Below are positions 41,401 through 51,162 of a stretch of 64,000 nt of DNA, one piece after another (position 1 is the stretch's first letter; every line of letters starts with the position of its first letter). Made by a program: the position numbers and the translations under genes. Source of the stretch: Lasioglossum baleicum (Eukaryota; Arthropoda; Insecta; Hymenoptera; Halictidae); the NCBI RefSeq assembly GCF_051020765.1, contig NC_134936.1, forward strand, positions 62,001-126,000. The letters run 5' to 3'. The notes beneath the pieces were generated by a model. The model was not told where the DNA came from and made no database searches. It saw only the letters and a program-made list of their open reading frames with translations.

Positions 41401-41553
41401 CTTCAAGAGGAACGGCCACCTACGACGGTGCAAGCGACGGGATGCCATCGCACCACACTAAAGATCGCGCGCCGCGATCGCCCTCGCGCCGAGGGCACCC
41501 CGCTAAAATCAATCGCGTTTTTACTAGCTGTAAGCCCGAGTAGGTTAGCTTGA
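38428..41553 (+). CDS. Gypsy C pol, second part: RNase H, integrase, long proline-rich tail
   Basis: A 1041-codon frame continuing the frame of the preceding segment after one stop codon. RNase H (LQTDASDSGLG near 50), integrase zinc region (HLGVAKTIVRLAQRFYW; CASCQRY), DDE core (IDLVGPLPRSR; TDNGRQFIGG; NPVERANRVVK), then a GPYTV module (KYSGPYTVGKI). About 400 residues follow that are rich in proline, threonine and alanine, with no recognised domain. A similar but shorter tail is in Gypsy A. The tail's role is unknown. Confidence 0.9.
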   Translation: MPNFAEIMKPLTRLTRKNAKWRWTEEEETAFRTMKEKLVAAPVLACPDFTQPFTLQTDASDSGLGIVLTQGPDNNEHVIAYASHTLSTTERKYSATEKECLAVIWGIRKMKPYLEGYHFTVVTDHQALRWLRQIENPTGRLARWALELQQYDFDVRYRPGKLNHVADALSRNAPTVGVNLLRPKQRPDTWYQKKFEAVQNNPLSVTDFRIQDGKLQRHVLHQLDYNEPEPGNAWKICVPTDEREEILRKYHDDPTAGHLGVAKTIVRLAQRFYWPGMFRETARYVRSCASCQRYKSPPQQPAGHLHANPGTRPWHTVSIDLVGPLPRSRQGNIWLLVALDRFTKWVELVPLRKVTSSAVAAAIQREVILRHGAPEVVITDNGRQFIGGPFTALLEAAGTVHRKTPPYSPHCNPVERANRVVKTMLAQYTGARHNQWDERIEEARFAVNTAWHESTGYSPAYLNQGRELRAPGQSPTEDPNEAPKQRWKNLRDAQELAKLHLARAFGRQAKYYDLRHRDWRPAFGERVWKREHTLSDKAAGINAKLAPKYSGPYTVGKIVSPVIVDLRGDNRKWTRHIHVQDLKPAVEPDSETRAATHAGNNTEPSGTSPPPDTPANVPAPRRRGRPRKLIPSISCCNQKYTIEAKRQNNMEPWVQELADLLEEPNTDERPRTPTFQLPDLEASPVEPTGDTATAAISTPPTVGQPSAEPAVEQPEHLGVATQPAAAQPPRPAGPSPYRRSGPRVRSVRPVTWLPALLKRKAELEEAARKHSPAITSPPTTVPGPSGVTEHTTAGPFDPVPCSGKPTEPPTWWDGVIAPPTKTGRQRTKGPRQGQPTAPQGTKPLLLVDLTGPDATVPTPPVTRKPAPETVAPRPPATVFGVSRANAPPGPSVAVKATPPPPEAVNTVQTGRTATAAVHTGLDGTARQRRPTSTDRGAPPRRTTVLAIRGEARTWYHRVVPAADGSSSRSTRVLRQNGAVPGIHPGREVDPLLQEERPPTTVQATGCHRTTLKIARRDRPRAEGTPLKSIAFLLAVSPSRLA

Positions 41554-42201
41554 ACATATTTACACGTGACCGGTTCAACCCCGTTATTTTGTTACAGATA
41601 GGTGATACCGGTTACGATAGGGTTAAGTCTATTTTGTACGAATATACATAGATAGCTCGTAGGCACCGTGATATTAGTAGCATACAGCTACACCGAGTAG
41701 AAGTGGCATGTTATTTTTATTTTTTTTAGTCCTCCTCGTACTCGGCCTGTTTCGCCGCGCGAAAGCTGCAACGACTCGTTTTGTTTCTTTTGTTCCTCTA
41801 GGCGCGCATGCTGCAATAAGTATTATTTTTCTTGTTGTCTCCTCCGTCTCTGTGTTCATTTTATGTCCACAAGCGAGTCATAAGACTGACCGCCACGCCC
41901 GAGCCGGGTTGGCAAAATTGTTGTTAGAAGACTGACAAAGATAAATGTAAGACCTCGTGATACATGTTTACCGAATACCGAATGTATTATACGATACCAA
42001 AGGTATCAGTCGGGTGAGAGCCTCCGCTTGGGGGCGAAATAAACGAGCCGTTTATCCCGGATTTCCTGTGTGTATTGTCTAACCTGACCCCATACCCTAG
42101 GCTAAGACTGCGGTAGTTTATAAGTAGATATTATGTAATTTTCATTTTCTCAATAAATGGTCTCACTGCCGCTCGTTCGTCGCCCCGAAGAGGGAGGGGG
42201 G
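41554..42201 (+). other. Gypsy C 3' noncoding region and polypurine tract
   Basis: Between the pol stop and the 3' LTR. A 75-codon hydrophobic frame (41708-41935) is present but has no env signature. The tract GAAGAGGGAGGGGGG (42187-42201) is the likely plus-strand primer. Confidence 0.6.
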
Positions 42202-43338
42202 TGTAGCAGACCTGTACAGCGGGCCCAGTACAGCTCTGCTACTAACGCGAAGACTCGCGTATTGCCGAAACACGCCGAACGATCCCGACCGAAACCGAAC
42301 CCGTAACGCGCGATTTCACGCCTCGTAACCAGGCGCGACACATCGCTACGCACCTTCCCGCGTTTTCGCGCCTCGAGACAGACGCCGCATACATACCGCA
42401 ACCCGCGCACCCCGCGGCAATCACCGAATTTGCCTATAAGAGGCAACGCGGAAGGCGACACGCTCTCTTTCCTAGTCCAGCAGGCGAGCCGCTTGGTCGA
42501 CTGGAACCCTGGTAAGCGCCTTACCCTGACGAGCCGTCAAGACCCTGATCCCGACCGTTCCTGTTCCCCGTGCAACGCGCCGTTGTATCCCCGTCCGTTC
42601 AACGTGCCGTCGAACGAATCTTCCGTTCAACTTCGCGCCGAAGTTCCCGTCGCCGTCTCCACGTGCCGTCGAGACACCTTTAGCAACGCGCCGTTGTATC
42701 CTCGCCCGTTCCACGTGCCGTCGAACGAATCCGTTAACTTCGCGCCGAAGTTCCCGTCGCCGTCTCCACGTGCCGTCGAGACACCTTTTGCAACGCGCCG
42801 TTGTATCCTTGCCCGTTCCACGTGCCGTCGAACGAATCCGTTAACTTCGCGCCGAAGTTCCCGTCGCCGTCTCCACGTGCCGTCGAGACACCTTTTGCAA
42901 CGCGCCGTTGTATCCTCGCTCGTTCAACGTGCCGTCGAACGAATCCGTTTAACTTCGCGCCGAAGTTCCCGTCACCGTTCCCACGAACCGTCCTGACCGA
43001 TCCCGAATACCTGTTGCCGCGAGCCGCCGGTTCCCGTATCCGAGTAAGTCGACGAGCCGTCGCGGAAAATCCGTACCTGCCGCGACAGGCCGTTTTCCGT
43101 CATCGACCGACAGATCCGCGAACCGCGAATCCGCGCGCGTGCACCCGCGAACGTTATCGGAAATCTTCGCGACCCGCGGCCCTGTGAGACGTAAAAGTTA
43201 CGTCGCGTGTTCTGTTTATTTCATACCTCGCCCGAACTACCGTCTCCCGTCCGCTTCCCTCGCCGCGAACCCTGGCTTGGCGAGCCATTCAGCAACGAGG
43301 GAGAGATCCGGTTGTGACGAGGATTCGGACTCGTTACA
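42202..43338 (+). repeat. 3' LTR of Gypsy C (complete, 1137 bp)
   Basis: It starts TGTAGCAGACC right after GAAGAGGGAGGGGGG and ends CTCGTTACA at 43338, where AT-rich repeat begins. It contains a 15-bp insertion relative to the 5' copy near 43118. Confidence 0.93.
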
Positions 43339-43696
43339 TAATTATTAATAAAATACTCCAATTTTTAAATTTATATAGAATTTACTTTTAATTAAATCCT
43401 CTACTTTAGTGTTATTAATAAAATATTTTAAATTTATATGAAATTTACTTTTAATTAAACCCTCTACTTTAATTATTAATAAAATATTGTAAATTTATAT
43501 GAAATTAACTTTTAATTAACCCCCTATATTTTAATTATTAGTAAAATATTCTAATTTTTAAATTCATATGAAATTTACTTTTAATTAAATCCTCTCTACT
43601 TTAATATATATTATTAGTAAAATATTTTAAATTTATATAAAATTTACTTTTAACCAACCCCTCCCTACTTTAATATTGTTAGTAAAATATTCTAAA
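43339..43696. repeat. AT-rich tandem repeat, block 6
   Basis: The same unit family as block 1, between the Gypsy C 3' LTR and the large fold-back element. Confidence 0.92.
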
Positions 43697-44337
43697 GGGT
43701 ATAGCCGGATAAGGTAGTCAAAAATGCCCTTGAACCGAATTTTATCGACGATGTGCCATTCGATAGAGCACCAAGAAAAAACATACTGTGCAAAATTTCA
43801 ACCCTGTATCTCCATCGGGAGGGTAGTTATGGGGTAAAATCGAAAACTCAGTTTTTGGCATATTTTCCCTAGTGAATGACATTTAGAAATTCTGAAAAAA
43901 ATCTGACACATGTCAAGAACCCAAATACATACTTTGCAATTAGTTTCAGATTTTTAAAATGGAAATCCTGCTTGTAAAAAATCAAAAACCTCAAAAAAAT
44001 CGAAAAAATGCAGATTTCACATGCAAGTTCTCGAGTGTCCACTTTTATATTTTTACAGTAGCAGTATATTGTTATAAGTATTGTTCATGAATTTTTTCAG
44101 ATTTTTCGGTTTGGTGCGCCGTTGTTAAAAAAAATAAAAACCGATTTTTTCGACGTTTTTTCCGCGAAGAACTAAGCTAACCTTAAAATTGTTACGTTCT
44201 ATTTATTCTGTAAGTCTATCAGGCTCTGATAAACCTTGAGCATTCTACAGAAGTAATTAAAAAATGAAATCAACTTAATTAATATTTCTACAGTATAATC
44301 ATTACATCTAGAAATATAAATCACGTTTACAAAAATT

Positions 44338-44402
44338 CAGTTGGCTCAGTGCGTTAGGCGTTCGATTATGGACCGGCCTATGCTAGGTTCGCTCCCTGCA
44401 TA
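44338..44402 (+). other. tRNA-like pol III promoter boxes, left arm
   Basis: TGGCTCAGTGCG (44342-44353) fits the A-box consensus at 11 of 12 positions, and GGTTCGCTCCC (44386-44396) resembles a B box 33 bp downstream. A partial T-arm with a seven-base loop can be drawn. It is not a usable tRNA, because the acceptor stem is absent. It is more like a tRNA-derived SINE head. Confidence 0.55.
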
Positions 44403-44762
44403 GGTATACATTTTTTTTACTTGATTAATTCTTTTTTTTATGTCTGACTATATAATAATCAATGTTGTGTTTGTAGATTTCTTTTAGAAGCAATATCTAC
44501 ATATTCAAAAAAAATATTATAGGTGAAATTCGCAAAAAAATTATAATACGTAGCTTGTGCGGATCTTAATTATCTCAGATTCATTTTATCGTGTTTTCTG
44601 TAAAGCATATTTTATTTTATCGATGAATTGAAAGATTTATTTATGTTGAAAATTGGAGGAACTTCTGGCAGTACTCGACATTTTCAGCAGTAATTCCATT
44701 TATGTGTCTTCGAGTTTTAAATACTTTGTTATAGAGAAAAGAAAGAAATTCAAGTTGTAGAA

Positions 44763-44924
44763 ATGGCTCTATCGTTGTTTACTGCTTTGGCAATCAATTT
44801 GGTACCTCGTCTCTTATTCGGAACAGCAATTGTTGTGTGTGTACTACTCAGGGTTGCTAATGATATATTTCACAGTGAAAGCAGATGTTCCGATACTTGT
44901 CAAAGTAAACTAGCGAATCTATAA
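44763..44924 (+). CDS. Small hydrophobic ORF (53 codons) in the fold-back loop
   Basis: ATG to TAA in the unpaired centre. About the first 33 residues are largely hydrophobic (MALSLFTALAINLVPRLLFG onward), like a signal or membrane segment, followed by a short polar part with two cysteines. There is no homology I can name. A chance ORF is quite possible. Confidence 0.2.
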   Translation: MALSLFTALAINLVPRLLFGTAIVVCVLLRVANDIFHSESRCSDTCQSKLANL

Positions 44925-45186
44925 AAGCATATTTAGAATGACAAACTTTTGATGTTTCATTAACTTTTATCTTTGTTTACTTTTATACGTTTACCTTTTC
45001 TTTTCTTTACTCGCCTTACGACTCTGTTAGACACAACTACTATATTGGTGTATTTTACCTTCAAATACTTTTTAAATATTTCAATATTGCTTTTAAAAGA
45101 ATTCTACAAAAATATCCTTGACTAGTGTGAAGTTAGATATAAAAAAAGAAGAGAATTGATGAAATAAAAAAAAATAGACCTACGAC

Positions 45187-45243
45187 GGGCGCGAACCTAG
45201 CATAGGCCGGTCCACAATCGAACGCCTAACGTACTGAGCCAAC
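45187..45243 (-). other. tRNA-like pol III promoter boxes, right arm
   Basis: The inverted counterpart of 44338-44402. On the minus strand, TTGGCTCAGTACG followed by GGTTCGCGCCC. Both sets point toward the centre of the fold-back element. Confidence 0.5.
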
Positions 45244-45889
45244 TGAATTGTTGGAAACGTGATTTATATTTCTAGATGTAATGATTATACTGTAGAAATA
45301 TTAATTAAAATGATTTCATTTTTTAATTACTTCTATAGAATGCTCAAGGTTTATCAGAGCCTGATAGACTTACAGAATAAATAGAACGTAACGATTTTAA
45401 GGTTAGCTTAGTTCTTCGCGGAAAAAACGTCGAAAAAATCGGTTTTTATTTTTTTTAACAATGGCGCACCAAACCGAAAAATCTGAAAAAATTCATGAAC
45501 AATACTTATAACAATATACTGCTACTGTAAAAATATAAAAGTGGACACTCGAGAACTTGCATGTGAAATCTGCATTTTTTCGATTTTTTTGAGGTTTTTG
45601 ATTTTTTACAAGCAGGATTTCCATTTTAAAAATCTGAAACTAATTGCAAAGTATGTATTTGGGTTCTTGACATGTGTCAGATTTTTTTCAGAATTTCTAA
45701 ACGTCACTAATTAGGGAAAATAGGCCAAAAACTGATTTTTCGATTTTACCCCATAACTACCCTCCCGATCGAGATACAGGGTAGAAATTTTGCACAGTAT
45801 GTTTTTTCTTGGTGCTCTATCGAATGGCACATCGTCGATAAAATTCGGTTCAAGGGCATTTTTGACTACCTTATCCGGCTATACCCTTT

Positions 45890-46033
45890 ATAAGAAATTT
45901 ACTTTTAATTAAATCCTTTACTTTAATATTATTAGTAAAATATTCTAAATTTATATGAAATTTACTATTAATTAGCCCCTCTCTACTTAAATTATTAGTA
46001 AAATATTCTAATTTTTAAGTTTATATAGAAGTT
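45890..46033. repeat. AT-rich tandem repeat, block 7
   Basis: The last block of the AT-rich family. It abuts rDNA spacer-like sequence directly. Confidence 0.88.
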
Positions 46034-47188
46034 TACTCTTGGCGGTCGGAGCAATATTTCTCAAAAATTGGAGCAATACGCGTCCGAGAGCTTTGAAACT
46101 CAAGAAATATTGATGAAACGCGGTATTGTGCGTGGATATAACGATTAAAGTCGTCCGGTTTACTCTTGGCGGTTGGACTTGAAAAATGTTCAAAGTGCCG
46201 AGATAGTATATGAAAAGTTGAATATTTTGTGTTAAATATCCTGGAAATATAAATATTTATTGTATTGTACAAAAAAATTTTTCATGGAAAAATTTTTCTA
46301 AGTCCCCACAGCCCCGCCGGATGGGCTGTTGCCGCGGCGGTTTGCGCCCATAAGCGCGCGTGCTATTCACCGCGCGGCGCCGGCGTCCTTGCCGACCGTT
46401 CGGTATCCTTAAGAGACTCGACGGTTCGGCGAGTCGGGCGGTTCAGCGCGCGCTTGGAGCTATTCTACGATCTCGGTCGAGAAGCAGCTCACGGCACCTC
46501 GAGGCTTCGGTCTCGACTGTTTCGTTCCGTACTTCGTATCGAACTTTTCTCTACACAGCATTGCCACGGGTCGGTGTCTAAGACCGAATGGCCCTTATGT
46601 GGCGAACCTCCCATCGAGGAGGTTGGTGACTTGTATGCACTGATATGTGTATACTCGTACTAACTGAGCATCAACTCTTCTATCCGAGCTAAAAATTTGG
46701 GACAGTTATGGAAAGAGTTTGAGAGAAACTAAAACTAAGATAGAAGTCAAACTAAATGTTTGCAGAGAAACGTAAAGTGAATATAATGACGTTGGCTTTC
46801 GGAGGGGCATTGTTACACCCAAAGTCCAGCATGCGTCCTGTCCGCGCTTCCTCGGCACTTGTGTCGATTGTCCAGCGCCCGTGGTTACGTGCTACGTGGG
46901 ATACTCGTGCTACTGATGTTAGCTCAACCTGAGAACACAAGGAAATATATTGAAAAGGAATTTGTTCTCGAGAGAAACGCAAAAGGGAAATATTAAAAAG
47001 GAATTTCATGCACATTATGATTTGTGATGTTATGAAAAAAATATAAACCGAGAACGCAGGAATCTGGCAAAGGAATTTGTTCGAGGTTAAGAAGGAAAGG
47101 AAAGAAGGAAGGTGGCAATATGATATAAACTCGTTCGAAAGGTTCTCTGAGAATTCGAACGAGTGAAAATGAATTTATACAAAACTTA

Positions 47189-47240
<52 letters not shown>

Positions 47241-47452
47241 GAATAAACTCGTTCGAAAGGTTCTCTGAGAATTCGAACGAGTAAAAATGAATTTATACAA
47301 AAGTATAAGAGAAGAGAGAGGGAGGAATATGATATAAACTCGTTCGAAAGGTTCTTTGAGAATTCGAACGAGTAAAACTGAATTTATACAAAACTAAGAG
47401 AGTGTCGTCGACCTGTCTCTGACAGTGTCTGACACTGTCTGACAGACAGATT
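46034..47452 (+). other. rDNA intergenic spacer / 5' external transcribed spacer (inferred)
   Basis: Non-coding sequence upstream of 18S. It has two copies of TTTACTCTTGGCGGTYGGA (about 46031 and 46158), a perfect AT palindrome AAAAATTTTTC / GAAAAATTTTT (46273-46297), an abrupt switch to GC-rich sequence at 46300-46600, then AG-rich sequence with hairpin repeats. The assignment rests on position upstream of 18S, not on sequence matches. Confidence 0.55.
47120..47395 (+). repeat. Three hairpin repeats with GA microsatellite upstream of 18S
   Basis: Three copies (stems start 47129, 47247, 47338) of an 11-bp stem ACTCGTTCGAA / TTCGAACGAGT around a 14-base loop, followed by a shared tail (TGAATTTATACAAAA). 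GA runs of different length separate them. Confidence 0.85.
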
Positions 47453-48508
47453 ACTGTGGTAATTCTAGAGCTAATACATGCAAAACAAAGTTCCGACCAG
47501 AGATGGTAGGAACGCTTTTATTAGATCAAAACCAGTCGGTGGCGGGCGGTAGCGTTCGTCCATCGTTTGCTTTGGTGACTCTGAATAACTTTGTGCTGAT
47601 CGCATGGTCTTCCAGCACCGGCGACGCATCTTTCAAATGTCTGCCTTATCAACTGTCGATGGTAGATTCTGCGCCTACCATGGTTGTAACGGGTAACGGG
47701 GAATCAGGGTTCGATTCCGGAGAGGGAGCCTGAGAAACGGCTACCACATCCAAGGAAGGCAGCAGGTGCGCAAATTACCCACTCCCGGCACGGGGAGGTA
47801 GTGACGAAAAATAACGATACGGGACTCATCCGAGGCCCCGTAATCGGAATGAGTACACTTGAAATTCTTTAACGAGGATCCATTAGAGGGCAAGTCTGGT
47901 GCCAGCAGCCGCGGTAATTCCAGCTCCAATAGCGTATATTAAAGTTGTTGCGGTTAAAAAGCTCGTAGTTGAATCTGTGTGTCACAGTGTCGGTTCACCG
48001 CTCGCGGTGTTTAACTGGCATTATGTGGTACGTCCTACCGGTGGGCTTGCTCTTCACGGGGCGGTCCAACTAATATCCCATCGCGGTGCTCTTCACTGAG
48101 TGTCGAGGTGGGCCGGTACGTTTACTTTGCACAAATTAGAGTGCTCAAAGCAGGCTATCTTCGCCTGAATACTGTGTGCATGGAATAATGGAATGGGACC
48201 TCGGTTCTATTTTGTTGGTTTTCGGAACCCCGAGGTAATGATTAATAGGGACAGATGGGGACATTCGTATTGCGACGTTAGAGGTGAAATTCTTGGATCG
48301 TCGCAAGACGGACAGAAGCTAAAGCATTTGCCAAAAATGTTTTCATTAATCAAGAACGAAAGTTAGAGGTTCGAAGGCGATCAGATACCGCCCTAGTTCT
48401 AACCATAAACGATGCCAGCTAGCGATCCGCCGAAGTTCCTACGATGATTCGGCGGGCAGCTTCCGGGAAACCAAAGCTTTTGGGTTCCGGGGGAAGTATG
48501 GTTGCAAA

Positions 48509-48543
<35 letters not shown>

Positions 48544-49042
48544 TAGGAGTGGAGCCTGCGGCTTAATTTGACTCAACACGGGAAACCTCACCAGGCCCGG
48601 ACACCGCGGAAGGATTGACAGATTGATAGCTCTTTCTTGATTCGGTGGATGGTGGTGGTACATGGCCGTTCTTAGTCGGTGGAGCGATTTGTCTGGTTAA
48701 TTCCGATAACGAACGAGACTCTAGCCTGCTAAATAGACGTAACTTATGGTATCTCGAAGCCCCCCCCCTGCTTCTGTCGGTGGGTTATTACTACCAACGT
48801 ACAAACAAATCTTCTTAGAGGGACAGGCGGCTTCTAGCCGCACGAGATTGAGCAATAACAGGTCTGTGATGCCCTAAGATGTTCTGGGCCGCACGCGCGC
48901 TACACTGAAGGAATCAGCGTTTTTCCAGGCCGAAAGGCCCGGGTAACCCGTTGAACCTCCTTCGTGCTAGGGATTGGGGCTTGCAATTATTCCCCATGAA
49001 CGAGGAATTCCCAGTAAGCGCGAGTCATAAGCTCGCGTTGAT

Positions 49043-49088
<46 letters not shown>

Positions 49089-49174
49089 AATGATTTAGTG
49101 AGGTCTTCGGACTAGTACGCGGCAATGTTTCGGCATTGGCGATGTTGCCGGGAAGATGACCAAACTTGATCATT

Positions 49175-49208
<34 letters not shown>

Positions 49209-49233
49209 CGTGAACCTGCGGAAGGATCATTAA
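47453..49233 (+). rRNA. 18S ribosomal RNA, 5'-truncated and diverged copy
   Basis: Recognisable from ACTGTGGTAATTCTAGAGC through GTGCCAGCAGCCGCGGTAAT, AGGAATTGACGGAAGGGCAC and TTGTACACACCGCCCGTCGC to GAAGGATCATTA. About 140-150 nt of the normal 5' end (from the ACCTGGTTGATCC start) are missing and replaced by a palindromic stretch. Changes occur at normally invariant sites. CACTAGGAGTGG stands where CACCAGGAGTGG is expected, two bases are inserted in ACACCGCGGAAGG, and GTACGTGAACC disrupts the terminal helix. It is probably an rDNA pseudogene. Confidence 0.9.
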
Positions 49234-51003
49234 AATAAACAAATCGTCCATAAGATCCAACAAAAAGAAAAAGTATATAAATATATACAACAAAAATGGG
49301 AACGCAAGCTGTGAAACAAAAACAGACAAGAGGACAACTCTTCGTCACAAACAGAAAAGAACGACAGGAGAGTAACAAAGGGATATTGATATAAAAAGAA
49401 TTTCACTCTCCTGTGTCATCGTCTCATGCGATGAAGAAAATATAAAGGAGAATAGCGAATAAAGAGCGTCAATAGCGACACGACTACTCTCCATGAAAAA
49501 CATCTCACCAACGGCTTACGCGAGGAGGTCGCGCTTTTGCGTTTTACACGAAGTACATAGTTACTCAAACGCGGCGCGATGCTCCCGTCCGTTGGTGAAA
49601 TGACAAAAAGGCGCAAGAGAGCCCGCCAGAGAAACACCATGTTGTGCATTAACACGGCGTATATATATACGGCACACAAGAGTCTCTTTCGACAATGGGA
49701 TTGAGAACGACGGGCCAGAATATACGGTGCTTGCGTGAAGGTGGAGAGAGCATCGTGTTGTGTGGTATCGTTTACTTGTATTGGGGAGTGAGTGCTGAAG
49801 AGCCTGTACTTGGGGTCTTCGGGAATCGTCAACATTACCGAAATTCGCATTTGCAAACTCGAACGATCAGGTACGTACGATATCTCGTCGGACGCTGAAT
49901 GCTGCAGATCGACACACGAATATAGAAATACCCGTCGTTGCGATATCACACCGATGTTTTCTTTCACCCGCCACCGGGTGGTCGTTCTCTTTGAAAAATA
50001 CCTCGTGTCAAAGAATGTTGTGTTATACCGTATGTAATAACGCCTGTGGTGTCCTCTGCGTCGTGTAGGCTCTCGACAATTATAATATATACGGACATAT
50101 CTTACCGGTAGCGCATGAACAGGGATGTAAGCGGTCGCTGATTCGCTTCCTCGGTCTTCGCCTCTGTGTTGTAAGTATATGTCCGGAGTCGTCCGTTCGA
50201 AACGGTGTCTCGAAGAGGACAAACAAAATCTCAGGGTAACCCGTGGAAAACGCGCGGTTGCACACGTTTGTGTTATCGCTCGCGAACATCGAGAAGATAG
50301 ACGAGACGTGAAGGAACGGCTCGTGAAGCTCGCTTTTAAAGCAGACGGGAGTCTGACACCCTACTCTCTGTGTGTCCCAATAGTGCGCGCAGACGAGCTT
50401 GGGACGAGAACGGGGATCGCGCCTACGGCCAGAGCCGGCTCGCGAGTCCACTTGTATCGGAATTTATCGTTGCCTCGAGCACACACAACATTTTATGGAA
50501 ATGTGTTTTGTACGGGAAGTGGACCGGCTCGTGAAGCTCGCTTTTAAAGCAGTAGTGAGTCTGACACCCTACTCCGTGCGTGTGGCCCATTAGTGCGCAT
50601 CACGAGAGCTTGGGACGAATGACCGCTGCCAGAGCCGGCTGTGAAGTCCTCCGTTCTCACATCATTCCAAATGAAATGGAAGTGAAGAGGAGAGGAATAT
50701 TACATCTCTGGATCCAGTATCGGGTTGTCTACGATCCCCGTCGTTTTCAGAGAATATGTTCCTCTCCGCGTTTTCCACGTTAACGGTTTTTCAATGTACT
50801 GTTCGCCCGGCCGTCAGATATGTGTTCTGTATCTGACGGTTTTTTTTCTGTTTCCACGGACGACGATAGTGTCGTCCTTAAAACGACGCCTGAACGAATC
50901 TCCTTCGCGCGCTGGTTGGAGCGTTCAGGTACAATGCGTTCTTACGAACCGCAGAACAAGAGACATATACATATATTGATTTGTAAATCAAAAATATATA
51001 CGA
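49234..51003 (+). other. Internal transcribed spacer 1
   Basis: About 1.77 kb between 18S and 5.8S. It contains a partial tandem duplication and no genuine ORF. Confidence 0.85.
50318..50645 (+). repeat. Duplicated segment of about 130 bp in ITS1
   Basis: The block beginning GGCTCGTGAAGCTCGCTTTT at about 50318 recurs at about 50525 with substitutions, through CAGAGCCGGCT (207-bp offset). Confidence 0.8.
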
Positions 51004-51162
51004 TTACCCTGAACGGTGGATCACTTGGCTCGTGGGTCGATGAAGAACGCAGCTAATTGCGCGTCAACGTGTGAACTGCAGGACACATGAACATCGACAT
51101 TTCGAACGCACATTGCGGTCCACGGATACAATTCCTGGACCACGCCTGGCTGAGGGTCGTTT
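51004..51162 (+). rRNA. 5.8S ribosomal RNA
   Basis: ACCCTGAACGGTGGATCACT, then the GTCGATGAAGAACGCAGC core, ATGAACATCGACATTTCGAA and the 3' end GGCTGAGGGTCGTTTA. Length and sequence fit insect 5.8S, and it appears far better preserved than the 18S in this unit. Confidence 0.95.

Larger units (their letters stand above)
34564..43338 (+). mobile_element. Ty3/Gypsy retrotransposon C, nearly complete
   Basis: 5' LTR (34564-35595, lacking its first 90 bp), primer binding site, leader, gag, pol, 3' noncoding region, polypurine tract and 3' LTR (42202-43338). By eye the LTRs differ by five substitutions and one 15-bp indel, so insertion was recent. Pol is interrupted by a single in-frame stop. The left junction is with LINE sequence and has no duplication, so the first 90 bp were lost by later deletion or rearrangement. 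Confidence 0.93.
43697..45889. mobile_element. Large fold-back element with about 700-bp inverted arms
   Basis: It begins GGGTATAGCCGGATAAGG and ends with the reverse complement. The arms (about 43697-44402 and 45176-45889) match at high identity around a non-paired centre of roughly 770 bp. Flanking AT-rich repeat reads continuously across it (CTAAA on the left, TTTATA on the right), so there is either no duplication or a TA duplication shared with the repeat. There is no transposase. Each arm contains tRNA-like promoter boxes. Confidence 0.87.

Noticed and set aside
41708..41935. Hydrophobic 75-codon ORF after Gypsy C pol as a possible envelope gene
   Set aside because: Too short, with no cleavage site, fusion peptide or ectodomain. 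It is probably noncoding sequence before the polypurine tract.
44338..44402. Functional tRNA gene
   Set aside because: A- and B-box matches exist, but no acceptor stem closes and the anticodon arm is weak. It is treated as tRNA-derived repeat.
46265..46663. 132-codon ORF in the GC-rich spacer upstream of 18S
   Set aside because: It lies in rDNA spacer-like sequence and has no recognisable domain; composition alone explains it.
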